The notes beneath the pieces are model-generated. The model had not been told where the DNA came from. It did not search any database and saw only the letters and a program-made list of their open reading frames with translations. A DNA stretch of 64,000 nucleotides, from the NCBI GenBank assembly GCA_028289345.1, contig JANQQL010000010.1:434001-498000 (forward strand), read 5' to 3'. The DNA is from Planctomycetota bacterium. Its GTDB lineage: Bacteria > Planctomycetota > B15-G4 > SIAN01. Numbering within the stretch: the stretch's first letter is position 1; each line of letters begins with the position of its first letter. This document shows, piece after piece, positions 1-9,775 of this stretch. A program made the position numbers and the translations under genes.

Positions 1-1263
1 GTACAGGTCATTGCCGGCACGAACCGAGACCACTCCCGGCCCCGCAGAAGGGGAAGCAATCAAGAGCTCGGCAATGCCATCACCGTTCATATCCTCCGCA
101 CTCTCCAAGAAGCGTCCCAACGAGTCGCTGGCACGGGAGGCTTCGAACTCGTAGAGCACATCCCCGGAGAATCCCGAGAACAGCTGCGCCGAACCACCAC
201 CATCACTCGGAGAACCGACGAGGAAATCTGCAAAGCCGTCGCGATTCTGGTCGCCGGCCGCCGCAAGATTGCCGAGAGCGTCGCGCGCCGAGGCCCCATC
301 GATGTGAAGTAGCGTGGATCCATCCCGCCCCGAGTACAGAGTGGCGGCCCCGGAGTCGATCCCTCCGCCGTCTGCTCCGTTGGCACCGATCAGAATGTCG
401 GGAACGTCATCACCATTCGTATCTCCGACGGCCGCCACCTGAATTCCAAACCGATCCCCTGCCGAGGCACCCATCCAATGCCAAATCTTCGATCCATCTT
501 TGCCGGAATACACCCCGGCACTGCCTGCATCCGTTGCCGCAGTGTCATCGAAGGCGGCACCGATGATCAGGTCGCGCACTCCGTCTCCGTTGACGTCCAG
601 AGTCCCCGCGAGCGCCACCCCCAGGGTGTGACCGCTGTGATCACCACGAATCGTGAGAAGCACCGAAGCATCCGCCCCGGAAAACACCCAGACGGAGTCC
701 GGGCGTGATTGAGAAATGTGATTGTGAGCGGACGCAGCGAAGTCGGGGACTTGATCGCCGTTCAAGTCACCGACGGCCGCCACTCGCCAGCCGAGTTCCA
801 CGTTGTTGGCTTGGCCCTCAAGCTCGTGAATGACGGATCCGTCGGCTCCCGAGTGAACCGTCACCCGCCCACGGCGTTGTCCCCCACCCGACGCGGTGGC
901 AGCACCGACCGCGTAGTCGGCCGTTCCGTCTCCGTTCAAGTCGCCCAAACGAGCCACCGACCGCCCGAACCACTCCCCCGCCGCGCGACCAGGCACCTCA
1001 TAGAGCATCGACCCGTCTCGCCCGTCGAAGAGCGTGACGCTGCCCGACTCCATTCCCGCCGGATCGTCCTGAAACGCTCCGACCAACACGTCGGGGACGC
1101 CGTCTCCGTTGCCATCGAAGCTGGTGATGCCGATCCCGAATTGATCCCCCGCAGAGTTGCCGCGCAAAGTGTGGATCCGGTCCTGTCCCCAAGCAGATCC
1201 CGTTGAAAAGCAAACACCCCACAGACACGCCAGGTACGCCAAGACGTCACCGATTCGAAACAT
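1..1263 (-). CDS. Secreted FG-GAP repeat protein (3' end outside window)
   Basis: The 421 visible codons run off the left edge, so the C-terminus is missing. The ATG at 1263 follows a GGAG ribosome site nine bases upstream. It opens a signal peptide with a hydrophobic core (LAYLACLWGVCF) ending near AWG-Q. The rest is a ladder of FG-GAP repeats: aspartate-rich loops such as DLNGDGTADYAVGA and DVNGDGVRDLIIGA alternate with a GDxFG-like strand about every 60 residues. Such repeats form calcium-binding beta-propellers like the integrin alpha head. The product is probably exported and structural or adhesive; no enzymatic motif is visible. Two other minus-strand frames here (936-1379, 998-1228) are shadows of this gene. 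Confidence 0.85.
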   Translation of the reverse strand, partial: MFRIGDVLAYLACLWGVCFSTGSAWGQDRIHTLRGNSAGDQFGIGITSFDGNGDGVPDVLVGAFQDDPAGMESGSVTLFDGRDGSMLYEVPGRAAGEWFGRSVARLGDLNGDGTADYAVGAATASGGGQRRGRVTVHSGADGSVIHELEGQANNVELGWRVAAVGDLNGDQVPDFAASAHNHISQSRPDSVWVFSGADASVLLTIRGDHSGHTLGVALAGTLDVNGDGVRDLIIGAAFDDTAATDAGSAGVYSGKDGSKIWHWMGASAGDRFGIQVAAVGDTNGDDVPDILIGANGADGGGIDSGAATLYSGRDGSTLLHIDGASARDALGNLAAAGDQNRDGFADFLVGSPSDGGGSAQLFSGFSGDVLYEFEASRASDSLGRFLESAEDMNGDGIAELLIASPSAGPGVVSVRAGNDLY

Positions 1264-1498
1264 CGAACGATCTCCGTCAGGTTGCCGAGCGGAACTCCGG
1301 TCAACCCGGCAACTTGAGGGCCGAAACGGGAGCTGCGATGGAGAACAACGATTTCCACCCGCGACAGGCCGGCAAACATCCGGGTTGACGAGGTCGTCCG
1401 TCAAGCGCTCCCGCGCCACTTCCTCGAATTCCGACCGGCGTCAAACCAGTGGGCGAAGCGGAGCGATCCATCCAGACACAATCTTCGCCTGTGGGCCT

Positions 1499-1960
1499 TC
1501 ATGTCTCGCCGTCTGCGCGCTGCCGAACCCGTGAACGAAAACCGTCCACGCGCTGCAGGTACCAATCCGGAAAGCCGTAGTCCCGCGCGGCGTCAGCAAT
1601 CCGATCGACATACTCATCGCTCGCCGGAGCGACTTTCGGTGATGGCGCGAAGTAGCAGAGTGCCGGAGCTTTCTTGCCATCCAGGGTCTCGACAAGAACC
1701 GCCTCCGGAAGATAGGTCCCGACCCAGTCCTGGTGATAAAGAGCATCGAGCTCACCATGAGTGACCTGGCAAAGAACCCCATACACCGCATGGCGCTCGG
1801 AGCGGACCAGGTTGGCGAGCGGTTCGATCCGAAGGTCAAAACCGGGCAGACGTGCCACCTCGAGTTGGCGAGGTTCCACTCCGGCATTCTCGAGAACTCG
1901 CGAATTGATGAAGGATCCGTAGAAGAAAACGCGAACGGCGTTCGAAGGGACGACTGGCAT
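1499..1960 (-). CDS. Gamma-glutamylcyclotransferase/AIG2-like protein
   Basis: This is a 153-residue soluble protein. The N-terminal strand VRVFFYGSFINSRVL matches the YGSxxxN glutamyl-binding loop of the GGCT/AIG2-like fold, and VYGVLCQVT matches the following V(W/Y)GVLY strand. The ATG at 1960 is preferred over an in-frame start at 1996 because AAAGGAG lies seven bases upstream of it. In active cyclotransferases a catalytic Glu sits in a downstream LDxxEG motif. Here the aligned stretch reads LYHQDW, so that Glu appears absent and the reaction is uncertain. It lies 45 bases downstream of the AraC-type regulator on the same strand and could be co-transcribed with it. Confidence 0.75.
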   Translation of the reverse strand: MPVVPSNAVRVFFYGSFINSRVLENAGVEPRQLEVARLPGFDLRIEPLANLVRSERHAVYGVLCQVTHGELDALYHQDWVGTYLPEAVLVETLDGKKAPALCYFAPSPKVAPASDEYVDRIADAARDYGFPDWYLQRVDGFRSRVRQRADGET

Positions 1961-2005
1961 GATCCACTCCTTTCCGAAAGACCAAGCACCCTTCAAAGCC
2001 TACGG

Positions 2006-2899
2006 TCACCCAGAGCTCGGCTCTTGGACGGAATTGCTCTTCCGGAAACAGCCCGGGCTGACTCCGTAGGCCCGACGGAACCGCCGGCTCAAATGGCTCT
2101 GGTCGCAGAACCCGTGATCAAGGGCGATCTGAACCAGCGGCTTCGCCGTCCGAAGATCTCTCCTCGCGGCTTCCAACCGGAGCTGAAATTGGTACGCGTG
2201 AGGAGGGAGCCCGGTCGCTTTTCGAAACGCGCGGGTCAGATGGAAGGGGCTGAGCCCCGTCACTTCCGCGAGTTCCTTCAGTGCCACCGGCTGCGCGTAG
2301 CGCTCTTGCAGATAGCGACGTCCTCGGGCGATGGCCGCGGGCTCCGGTCGACGTTGCGTGCGGTCAAGGCCATTGGATGGATGCCGTCGAAACAACGCTT
2401 CGATCGCCTCGAAAAGCAGAGTCTCCCGCTCCAAGGGAGTCGACGCGCGGCAAAGACATCGATACGCCGAATCCAGCGCATGCCAGACCTCGGGGTCTTC
2501 CAACGTGGTGTTCCGGAAGAATGGCATCCGGCCCGACTTTCGATCTGCCCACAGGAGAATTGTTTCGACGAGTCTCGGGCTGACGTAGAAGTCCCGATAG
2601 ACCCAGCCGAGATCCTTCTGGGCGGGCTCTCCGGTATGCACTTCTCCTGGATTCAAAAGGTTCAATCCACCCGGCTGAGCCCAGTGGATCCTGTTTCCCG
2701 TTCGAAAGCGGCCGAGGCCGGCATCGTTGAGACCGATGGTGTAGCTCGGATGGGAATGCCGGGAAAAAGAGTGAGTGGAAAGCCGCGCAGAGAACAGTTC
2801 CAGACCATGGATCCCTGGGGCCGACCAGAGGCAAGCTTCGTTCGGCTTGGCCTCTGGCGGCGGATGCCCCCTGCGTCGGCGGGGATTCTTCGTTGGCAC
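2006..2899 (-). CDS. AraC-family transcriptional regulator
   Basis: The 297-residue product has two parts. The N-terminal half is a cupin-like sensing region (HSHPSYTIGLNDAG, then NPGEVHTG). The C-terminal half is an AraC double helix-turn-helix: ALKELAEVTGLSPFHLTRAF, followed by IALDHGFCDQSHLSRRF and a YGVSPG ending. This order is typical of AraC regulators that bind a small ligand through the cupin. The open frame extends upstream to 3193 but overlaps the preceding gene there, so I place the start at the GTG at 2899. No strong ribosome site is visible, so the start is uncertain. The effector is unknown; the GGCT-like gene directly downstream is a candidate target. Confidence 0.85.
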   Translation of the reverse strand: MPTKNPRRRRGHPPPEAKPNEACLWSAPGIHGLELFSARLSTHSFSRHSHPSYTIGLNDAGLGRFRTGNRIHWAQPGGLNLLNPGEVHTGEPAQKDLGWVYRDFYVSPRLVETILLWADRKSGRMPFFRNTTLEDPEVWHALDSAYRCLCRASTPLERETLLFEAIEALFRRHPSNGLDRTQRRPEPAAIARGRRYLQERYAQPVALKELAEVTGLSPFHLTRAFRKATGLPPHAYQFQLRLEAARRDLRTAKPLVQIALDHGFCDQSHLSRRFRRAYGVSPGCFRKSNSVQEPSSG

Positions 2900-3089
2900 T
2901 TGGATCGCCCCTTCGTCGTACGGCCGGCAAAGCCCGCCCCTCGCAACTCCCCTACGAGGACTGCCCGCCCGACAATTGGAAGATTCCGTGGCGGCGCCGA
3001 TGCCAGCTCGGCAGAAATCGGCATTCGGACCAGACGAATCGCTTCGAAGCCGCGAGAACCACGGAAACCCAGGGTCTCCGTGCCGGTGA

Positions 3090-4487
3090 CTACGGACGAA
3101 CCAGATCGGTGTCCGGGAATGCCGCGATCCAACCGAACCAGAATGCGCGGTGCGTGGGGAGTCGGGCCCGGCGCACACCAGCAGACCCCTCAAGGTCGTC
3201 TTCTTTCACCCGCCATTCCACGCCAGACCGATCCACCGCAACGTCACTTCCGTCGTAGGATTCGAAATCGACTCCCGTCCCGTCATAGACCCGGTGGGCT
3301 CCACTTCGATCGGTGAGCACGACATAAGGCTGGTCTCCGACGACTCCCCGATAGACAGAAGAGTTCGAGAGGTCGTCGACCGCGAGCACGGTGGACGACG
3401 ACGAAGAACCAAACCGAAGGACGAGCACTTCGGCTTTGTTCGGAAGCCGAGAGTCGACCTTCGGCACCGTGAACATCAGCTCATCGGTCGCAAAGTAGTC
3501 TCGATACGCGACTCCTTCCCCATAGTCGCGGCTGTGCCCGGTCTCGAGCGAGAGAACGGTGGATTCCGGGTGCCGACGACGCCACTCTCCCCACGTCGTG
3601 GTGAGCACCGGACGGGTTCTCAGTCGAATCCCGCTCCCCACCAGCGGACCGACGACCGGCTCTCCCTGGAGGGTCGACCAAAGCGACTCAGTCGCGGCGT
3701 CATACATGAGCTTGTTCGAGCGATAAAGAAAACCGCTCGTTCCGAGTTCGTGATTCACCCCGGCGAACTCCGTTTCGTAGACGATCATCGACCCGCACAG
3801 GGTGCAGTAGACACCGCACACGGAAACCGATTCCTTCCCGTCCCCCACCGAGTCGGTGAACATTTCGTGCCACGCCAGCACACGCTTGGGGTAGGCACGA
3901 GCTTCCCCATCGACTTCCAGGCCGAACACGACGTTCGAGTCGTCCAGGTAGGTCGCCTCCTTCGCCGGGATCATCTCCGGGTTCCGCAGCGGCGGAATTC
4001 CGTCCCGCTTGACGCCTCCCCAGCGGATCTCATCCAGTCGAATGCGCGCTTGGTCCGTGAAATCGTCGAAGTAGCTCTCGAAACGGGGATCGATCAATCG
4101 ATAGAGCTGGGCCTTGAAGCCGGCGTACTCGGGATGGAAGGCGATCTCCTGCGACCACACCCAGCGAAACGCGGCTTCGAAATCCGTTCCCAAGGTCTCT
4201 CCGGACTTCTTCTCGAGAAGTTCAAAGATGCTGGCTCGACGGCTCAGGCCACAAAACCGGGCGGTCTCGATCAGGAATGGAAAGAACGAAGGCTGCCAAC
4301 GCTCAGAAACGCTTTGCAGGCCTGCCTCGAACTCCGCTTCCTCGGCCAGAACCAGTCCAAGGAACTCGGCCGCAGGCGACCAATCACGTTCGACCGGAGT
4401 TCGGGGCAACGCCGCCGCCGCTTGAGCCACGACCGCGGCGCAAAGTGAGAAAACAACGAATCTCAATTGGGAAAGGGAAGGAGTCAT
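3090..4487 (-). CDS. Secreted DUF3179 domain protein
   Basis: This 465-residue protein has an N-terminal signal peptide (FVVFSLCAAVVAQAAAALP) after the ATG at 4487. The hallmark DUF3179 segment lies in the second half: NVVFGLEVDGEARAYP, VLAWHEM, and the cysteine cluster CGVYCTLCGSMIVYET, followed by GTSGFLYRSNKLMYD. This family is widespread, exported or membrane-associated, and biochemically uncharacterised. The paired Cys and His residues suggest a metal or redox site, but that is inference. The first 200 residues are helical and not recognised. It lies 190 bases upstream of the AraC gene on the same strand. A long opposite-strand frame (3150-4448) is a shadow. Confidence 0.85.
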   Translation of the reverse strand: MTPSLSQLRFVVFSLCAAVVAQAAAALPRTPVERDWSPAAEFLGLVLAEEAEFEAGLQSVSERWQPSFFPFLIETARFCGLSRRASIFELLEKKSGETLGTDFEAAFRWVWSQEIAFHPEYAGFKAQLYRLIDPRFESYFDDFTDQARIRLDEIRWGGVKRDGIPPLRNPEMIPAKEATYLDDSNVVFGLEVDGEARAYPKRVLAWHEMFTDSVGDGKESVSVCGVYCTLCGSMIVYETEFAGVNHELGTSGFLYRSNKLMYDAATESLWSTLQGEPVVGPLVGSGIRLRTRPVLTTTWGEWRRRHPESTVLSLETGHSRDYGEGVAYRDYFATDELMFTVPKVDSRLPNKAEVLVLRFGSSSSSTVLAVDDLSNSSVYRGVVGDQPYVVLTDRSGAHRVYDGTGVDFESYDGSDVAVDRSGVEWRVKEDDLEGSAGVRRARLPTHRAFWFGWIAAFPDTDLVRP

Positions 4488-4992
4488 GCCTTCTTGTACG
4501 CAAAGGGCGGAGCCATGTGACTTTCCGATCGCCGACTCCCGCACTTCCGATCGAACGCCGTCCGGACCCGCGGGAACCGGAAGCACCCTTGTCAGCGCCA
4601 AGGCGGATCCTCTTCCGATTCAAGCGGGCTCCATGAGCCGAACGCTCCTTCCGTCCCCCTCAGTCGCCGTTTGAAGAGCCCTCGGAGAGCCGATTGAGAG
4701 ATTCTCGTTTTCGCCGAGGACCGCAGACGAATCGGCGGATTCATGGACGAAGACAGAGGGGGAAAAGTCCGACCGGGCACCGAAGGCCCCTCTCCACCGC
4801 CGACTCGGGCACTGATTTTCAGGAACCGTCAGCCTCTCTACGGGAGTCCAAAAGAGATAGTTCGCCTCCGGCACAATCCCACAATGTGAGAACCCGGGAG
4901 CAGAAACGCGGCGAATCTTCCGCACCAATGCTAGAACGATCGGTGGCTGGCCGACTCGGCTTGGTTCTCTGTGCCCCGCGAAAGGAATTCCG

Positions 4993-6198
4993 ATGAAGGT
5001 CCCTCTCCTCGCTCTCTGCTTGCTTGGCATCGCCGCGTCCCCGGCCATGTCCCAAAGAGCGAAGTGCGGCGCCGCGGAGCCCGACATGTCGCTGGTGCGA
5101 GACCAGCTCGAAGCTCTGGCCGACTGCGGTTACTTGACGAACTCTCCGCAGCCGGAGTACGAGCCGAGCTTCTACTACGCGATCCCCGTGGTGTTCCACG
5201 TGATCATGAACAACTCCGGAGATGGCTTTCTGAGCGAAGACACCATTCAAGATCAAATCGACGTGTTGAACGAAGACTTGCAGGCTCTGCCGGGATCTCC
5301 GGGAGCCCCCGGAAACAATGCGGAGATTCTGTTCTACCTGGCAACCGAAGATCCCAACGGGACCCCGACCAACGGGATCACCTACACCACCAACAACAGC
5401 TGGTACAACGACTCTGGCAACTACTGGACCTCGCTTCACTGGGACACGACCCGCTACCTGAACGTCTACACCAATTCGCCGCCGTGCTGCTTCGGCTACG
5501 TGCAAGACTTCCCGTCCAACGGGGTCGCTGGAGATGCCGATGACCGAGTCGTTCTGTGGTGGGAGGCGGTAGGAAAAGAACCCACCAGCGGCTGGCCACT
5601 CAACATGGGACGGACCGGAACCCATGAAGTCGGCCACTACCTCGGCCTCTATCACACCTTCTGTGGAGGGTGCGGTTCCGCCGTGAACTGCGACTCGACG
5701 GGAGATTTGATCTGCGACACCAATGGACAAGCCAGCGACACGTCCGGATGTCCCGGAACCAGTACGTCGTGTGGAAACTCGGACCCCATCCACAACTACA
5801 TGGACTATTCCGACGATCACTGCCTCTGGGAATTCACCCCCGAGCAGGTGAATCGCATGCGCTGCACGCTCGAGAACTGGCGGATCGATGTTCGTGAACG
5901 CGTCGACTTGGGTTTGCACGTCAACTCCAACACCGTGGAAGACGGTGACACCCTGAGTGTCATCACCCGCGGAGGGGCTCCCGGAGCGCTGGGCATGCTC
6001 GTCGCGGTAAACGTGAACGGGACGCCGACTTTCATCCGTCTCGACGTGGGTCCGTTCGATGTTCTCGGGCGACGAACCTTCGCCGGGCCGGTCAGCTCCG
6101 CGCTCGCGGGTTTGGTCCTGACCTTCCAGACCTTCGGTTACCGGGAACTCGGCGGCAAACTCGGGTTCTCCAACCGGGGAAAGATCACCTTTCAATAG
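4993..6198 (+). CDS. Secreted M43 (pappalysin-type) zinc metalloprotease
   Basis: The 401-residue protein starts at the ATG 4993 with AAGGA seven bases upstream. It has a cleavable signal peptide (LLALCLLGIAASPAMS-Q). The zinc site is HEVGHYLGLYH at residues 211-221 (His211, Glu212, His215, His221). A Met-turn NYMDYSDDHC follows at about 268-277, with Met270. Several cysteine pairs around the active site (CGGCG, CD...CD) fit an exported M43B enzyme. Residues from about 300 onward form a C-terminal beta domain ending in SN-rich sequence, which resembles the tails of other secreted proteins in this window. The substrate is unknown; extracellular protein degradation is likely. A 491-codon antisense frame (4819-6294) is a shadow. 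Confidence 0.92.
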   Translation: MKVPLLALCLLGIAASPAMSQRAKCGAAEPDMSLVRDQLEALADCGYLTNSPQPEYEPSFYYAIPVVFHVIMNNSGDGFLSEDTIQDQIDVLNEDLQALPGSPGAPGNNAEILFYLATEDPNGTPTNGITYTTNNSWYNDSGNYWTSLHWDTTRYLNVYTNSPPCCFGYVQDFPSNGVAGDADDRVVLWWEAVGKEPTSGWPLNMGRTGTHEVGHYLGLYHTFCGGCGSAVNCDSTGDLICDTNGQASDTSGCPGTSTSCGNSDPIHNYMDYSDDHCLWEFTPEQVNRMRCTLENWRIDVRERVDLGLHVNSNTVEDGDTLSVITRGGAPGALGMLVAVNVNGTPTFIRLDVGPFDVLGRRTFAGPVSSALAGLVLTFQTFGYRELGGKLGFSNRGKITFQ

Positions 6199-6431
6199 TC
6201 CTCGGTGATCCGGGTCCATCCCATCCGTCGATGGCGGATCGGCAACTTGGCAGGATGCCCACCCATCCTGGACGCCGCGAGTCTCGAAGGGCAACGCCCT
6301 TTCCGAGGAAGCCCTTCACTGAAGAGATTCACCACGGTCTGACCGCGCTCCTCGAAGGATCCCCCCCGTCTCGAGCACGCTTGACCAGTGAGTGAACCGG
6401 AAAAGCAACTCACCGAGTACTCTGAGGAAGC

Positions 6432-7727
6432 GTGCTCCTTCCCACATCTCTCCCTCGAGTTTCTCCCATGTCCGCCATTCCCGCGTTGATGCTTTGCTTG
6501 CTGTGGGCCCTCTCGGATCCGGCGAGTCCTGGGGCGGCGACGAGCGGCGCCCTGCGATCGCTCGCGAACGAGACCGCGAACTTTCAAGGGGTTTGGGAAA
6601 CCACCTACGGAGAACTCATCCTGCGACAAGCCGGGGACCAGGTGTCCGGCGAGTATCCGGGGTGTTCCGACTTTCAGGGAACGGTGAACGGTCGGCGCTT
6701 GGAGTTTCAGTATCGGGAAGTCAGCGTCAAGGGCAACGGCTGGTTCGAACTCGCCGAGGACCAGGATCAGATCGCGGGTCATTGGCAAGACGATCGGCAG
6801 CGACAAGGCCCATGGATCGGCAAACTTGTTCGCCGAGAGCTTCCCGAGGAGAGATTCGAAGGCTTGTGGGACACCAAGTTCGGCCCCCTGCGCCTGGTCC
6901 AAGATGGCAACCAGGTCCTCGGCTACTACTCCACCGGAGGCGAGTCGAGGTTGCAGGGCACCGTGGATGAAAACGGTCGGCTTGCGTTCCAGTACGAAGA
7001 GTCGGCAGACCGTGGCGAAGGCTGGTTCGAGCGAGCCGACGATGGAAAGCGCTTGGAGGGATCCTGGCGATCCGAGCAACCATCGGAGTGGCGCCCCTGG
7101 ACCGGGCGTCGGGTTTCGAGAAGCGGCAAGACTTGGCTGGTCATTCTCGAAGCGCATTGGGAATCGAGTCTTGGCTCGGAGCCGTACGCCTTCGGAGAGA
7201 TGCTGAGTCAGTACTTCGAAATGGAGTCGGCTCGCCACGTGGAAGTACGCCACCGCTACTTCCACGACGCCGAAGACTTCCGCCGTTTGAGCCGAGAAGT
7301 CATCTATCTGAACGGCCCCGTCGTGCTGTTGGTCTCCTCCCATGGAACGAAACAGGGAATCTCCGTGAACGGGACGACCATCGGCGCTCGTTGGATCGCG
7401 GACAGCCTGACGGCCTTGCCCAACTTGCAGCTCCTTCACCTTTCCGGCTGCAACATGATGGAAGGAAGGGTGCCCCAACAGATTCTCGACTTGCTTCCCT
7501 CCGCGGAACGATTTCCGATCTCGGGCTATACGACGACGGTGGACTGGGACACCAGCGCGGTGAGCGACTTTCTCTACTTGACCCTGTTGCTCGTGCGCGG
7601 ACTCAAACCGGAGCAAGCGATCGCGCAAACCCATCTTTCCGCTCCGTTCACCTCTGCGGAGCTTGTCGCCGGATCGGAACTGATCCCGCTGGGCTTGACT
7701 CTTCTAATGCCAGAAACTCGCGAGTGA
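6432..7727 (+). CDS. Caspase-fold-like protein with two beta-rich repeats
   Basis: This 431-residue protein has a putative signal peptide, then two repeats of about 85 residues (51-131 and 142-226). Both repeats follow the pattern GxWxTxxGxLxLxQxGxxVxGxY, with FEGLWDTKFGPLRL in the second. The C-terminal 200 residues resemble a caspase/CHAT-like alpha/beta fold: a strand ending VVLLVSSHG (His304) and a strand ending LLHLSGC (Cys340). These are spaced like a His-Cys protease dyad. It is followed by an S8 protease and preceded by an M43 protease, both exported. The GTG at 6432 has GAGGA close upstream; the ATG at 6468 is an alternative. Catalysis is inferred only from the dyad. Confidence 0.75.
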   Translation: MLLPTSLPRVSPMSAIPALMLCLLWALSDPASPGAATSGALRSLANETANFQGVWETTYGELILRQAGDQVSGEYPGCSDFQGTVNGRRLEFQYREVSVKGNGWFELAEDQDQIAGHWQDDRQRQGPWIGKLVRRELPEERFEGLWDTKFGPLRLVQDGNQVLGYYSTGGESRLQGTVDENGRLAFQYEESADRGEGWFERADDGKRLEGSWRSEQPSEWRPWTGRRVSRSGKTWLVILEAHWESSLGSEPYAFGEMLSQYFEMESARHVEVRHRYFHDAEDFRRLSREVIYLNGPVVLLVSSHGTKQGISVNGTTIGARWIADSLTALPNLQLLHLSGCNMMEGRVPQQILDLLPSAERFPISGYTTTVDWDTSAVSDFLYLTLLLVRGLKPEQAIAQTHLSAPFTSAELVAGSELIPLGLTLLMPETRE

Positions 7728-7986
7728 GACTGCGGGCCCCTTGGCAGTGGCGGTGGCCCTTGCAAAGTTCGAGGTCGCTGCACCCGCGTGAACTGCGAGT
7801 TTCCCAACAAGCATCTCCGAGCCGCCCGCACACGTCGTGCCCGACTTGGCCCGTGACTCCCTTCGATCTGTCCTCCTCACCGTGACAACTCGCGGCGGTT
7901 CCGGTAGGCTCGGTCACCCGCAAGGGTCGGGTCATGGTTCGGACCTGGCATCGGTTTCCCAATTCTTTGCAAACCGAGGAGACGTC

Positions 7987-9759
7987 ATGGGATCTCTCGC
8001 TCTCGCACTTCGGCACTGTTTCTTCGCGAGTTGCATGCTGGCCACCGGGACAGGCGCTGCTTTTGCACAGCCAGGAACGTCTTTGCGCGCTTTCCTTGCC
8101 CAAAAACCGGAGCAGACGATCTTGACCTCGGACCACTCTCCCTACGAACTCGAAGTGAAGTTCATCCATGAGTCGGGAGTCCGACTGAACAACGGGCTTT
8201 TGACGAGTTCCACGCACCCGGATGCAATCAAAACGATTCAAAAATACCTGCGGGAACGAGGGGCGGACATTCGCCCCTTGCTCGATCAGCCGGTGGCCTG
8301 GCTCGACGAAATGCGAGAACGCGGCGAGAGACGCTCGGGGATCAAGCTTCATGACTTGAATCTCTTCTATCGGGTGGAAGTGCCGGCTCCGGAGTCGGAC
8401 TGGGTGTGCGATTTCCTGAATTCTTTTGAGGTCGTCGAAATCGCCTATCCCTCCGGTCGAGTCTCTGACCCTTCCACCGAGAATCTGCTTGGCTCTTCCA
8501 CTCCGGACTTCGAGGCCCAGCAGGGATACCTGGACCCGGCACCGCTCGGGGTGGACGCGGACTTTGGCCACACGTGCTCCGGCGGACGGGGCGCGGGCAT
8601 GACCATTGCGGACGTGGAAACGGGCTGGACCATCGACCACGAAGACTTCGATGGCAAGCTGACGAACAGCATCATTGGCTTGACTCCTCCCCCAGACCCC
8701 TGGAACCACGGCACCGCAGTGGTCGGCGAATTGATTGGGCAGCAGAACGGCTTTGGCGTGGTGGGGATCTGTCCGGACTCGGACGTGCTCCTGTCCTCGC
8801 ACCTGGGTTCGTTCTCCAACGTTCCCACGGCAATCATGACCGCCGCCAACGCTGTCGGCCCCGGGGATGCCGTGGTGATCGAAGTCCAATGCTTCGACGG
8901 CCCGCCTTCGCCCCACCCATGTGAGTACGCCCCCGGCATCTTTGCCACCGTTCAGACGGCAACGGCCAACGGAATCCACGTTTTCGCCGCCGCAGGCAAC
9001 GGGTTCAACGACCTGGACCAAGCCGCCTACGGAGGCGCCTTCGATCGCTCGGTGCGGGATTCAGGTGCAGTCATGGTCGCCGCCTCGGATGGCAGCACCC
9101 TGAACCATGCCAGCTTCACAAACTACGGCTCTCGAATCGACGTCCACGGCTGGGGATTCGACGTGACGACATGCGGTTACGGAGACTTGCAGACCGGCGC
9201 TGCCACCGAACAATACACCGCGGCATTCAGCGGGACCTCCAGCGCGACCCCGATCGTCACCGGCGCCGGGGTGTTGATCGAAATGATTCAGCGCAAAGCC
9301 TACGGCACCCCTCTCGACCCGTTGGCCCTTCGGGACCTTTTGACGAACACGGGAACCCCGGGCACCGACCCGATCACCATCGGTCCTCGTCCCGACGTCA
9401 AAGCCGCGCTGCGTTTCCTGGAGGTTCCGGAGATCGAAGTGACCGGTACCTTCGTCCCGGACGGCCCCATTGCCATCACGCAACGAGGAACCGCCGGAGA
9501 CTTTTACGGATTGATGCTATCGGCGGACCTGCGGGCCACTCCCCTCGACTTTCCGAAGTACGGGGAGCTGTTCCTGGACGGCACCTTCAGCTTCATCTTC
9601 ACAGGAATGCTCGGAGTGGATGGAACGTCGACGCTGAACGGATTGCTCCCCCCGGACGTCGGCGACTACTCCCTCTACATGCAAACGCTTCAAGTGTTCC
9701 AGACCAAGCCAGGCAGAGGAAGCTTTAGCAACTACTTTGCCGTCGACGTGGGAAGTTAA
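7987..9759 (+). CDS. Secreted S8 (subtilisin-like) serine protease
   Basis: The product has 590 residues, with a strong GAGGAG ribosome site before the ATG at 7987 and a signal peptide ending at AFA-Q. The catalytic triad is visible in order: Asp in MTIADVETGW, His in NHGTAVVGELIG, and Ser in FSGTSSATPIVTGAG. The oxyanion Asn lies in AAAGNGFND. The Asp motif is of the ADxExGW kind rather than the classical DTG. Residues before about 190 are probably a propeptide. The last 110 residues are a non-catalytic beta domain ending SFSNYFAVDVGS, which aligns by eye with the tail of the M43 protease at 4993. It likely acts outside the cell. Confidence 0.92.
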   Translation: MGSLALALRHCFFASCMLATGTGAAFAQPGTSLRAFLAQKPEQTILTSDHSPYELEVKFIHESGVRLNNGLLTSSTHPDAIKTIQKYLRERGADIRPLLDQPVAWLDEMRERGERRSGIKLHDLNLFYRVEVPAPESDWVCDFLNSFEVVEIAYPSGRVSDPSTENLLGSSTPDFEAQQGYLDPAPLGVDADFGHTCSGGRGAGMTIADVETGWTIDHEDFDGKLTNSIIGLTPPPDPWNHGTAVVGELIGQQNGFGVVGICPDSDVLLSSHLGSFSNVPTAIMTAANAVGPGDAVVIEVQCFDGPPSPHPCEYAPGIFATVQTATANGIHVFAAAGNGFNDLDQAAYGGAFDRSVRDSGAVMVAASDGSTLNHASFTNYGSRIDVHGWGFDVTTCGYGDLQTGAATEQYTAAFSGTSSATPIVTGAGVLIEMIQRKAYGTPLDPLALRDLLTNTGTPGTDPITIGPRPDVKAALRFLEVPEIEVTGTFVPDGPIAITQRGTAGDFYGLMLSADLRATPLDFPKYGELFLDGTFSFIFTGMLGVDGTSTLNGLLPPDVGDYSLYMQTLQVFQTKPGRGSFSNYFAVDVGS

Positions 9760-9775
9760 TCGTCCAGTCGTGTGA

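Noticed and set aside
1733-3316. Plus-strand frame of 527 codons
   Set aside because: It spans the AraC gene and the GGCT-like gene antisense; composition is Arg/Pro-rich.
4819-6294. Long minus-strand frame of 491 codons
   Set aside because: It lies antisense to the M43 protease, which has a complete zinc site and a ribosome site. It is Val- and Arg-rich shadow sequence typical of GC-rich DNA.
6192-9021. Two long minus-strand frames (6192-7634 and 7648-9021)
   Set aside because: They are antisense to the caspase-like and S8 protease genes, have no motifs and no start signals.
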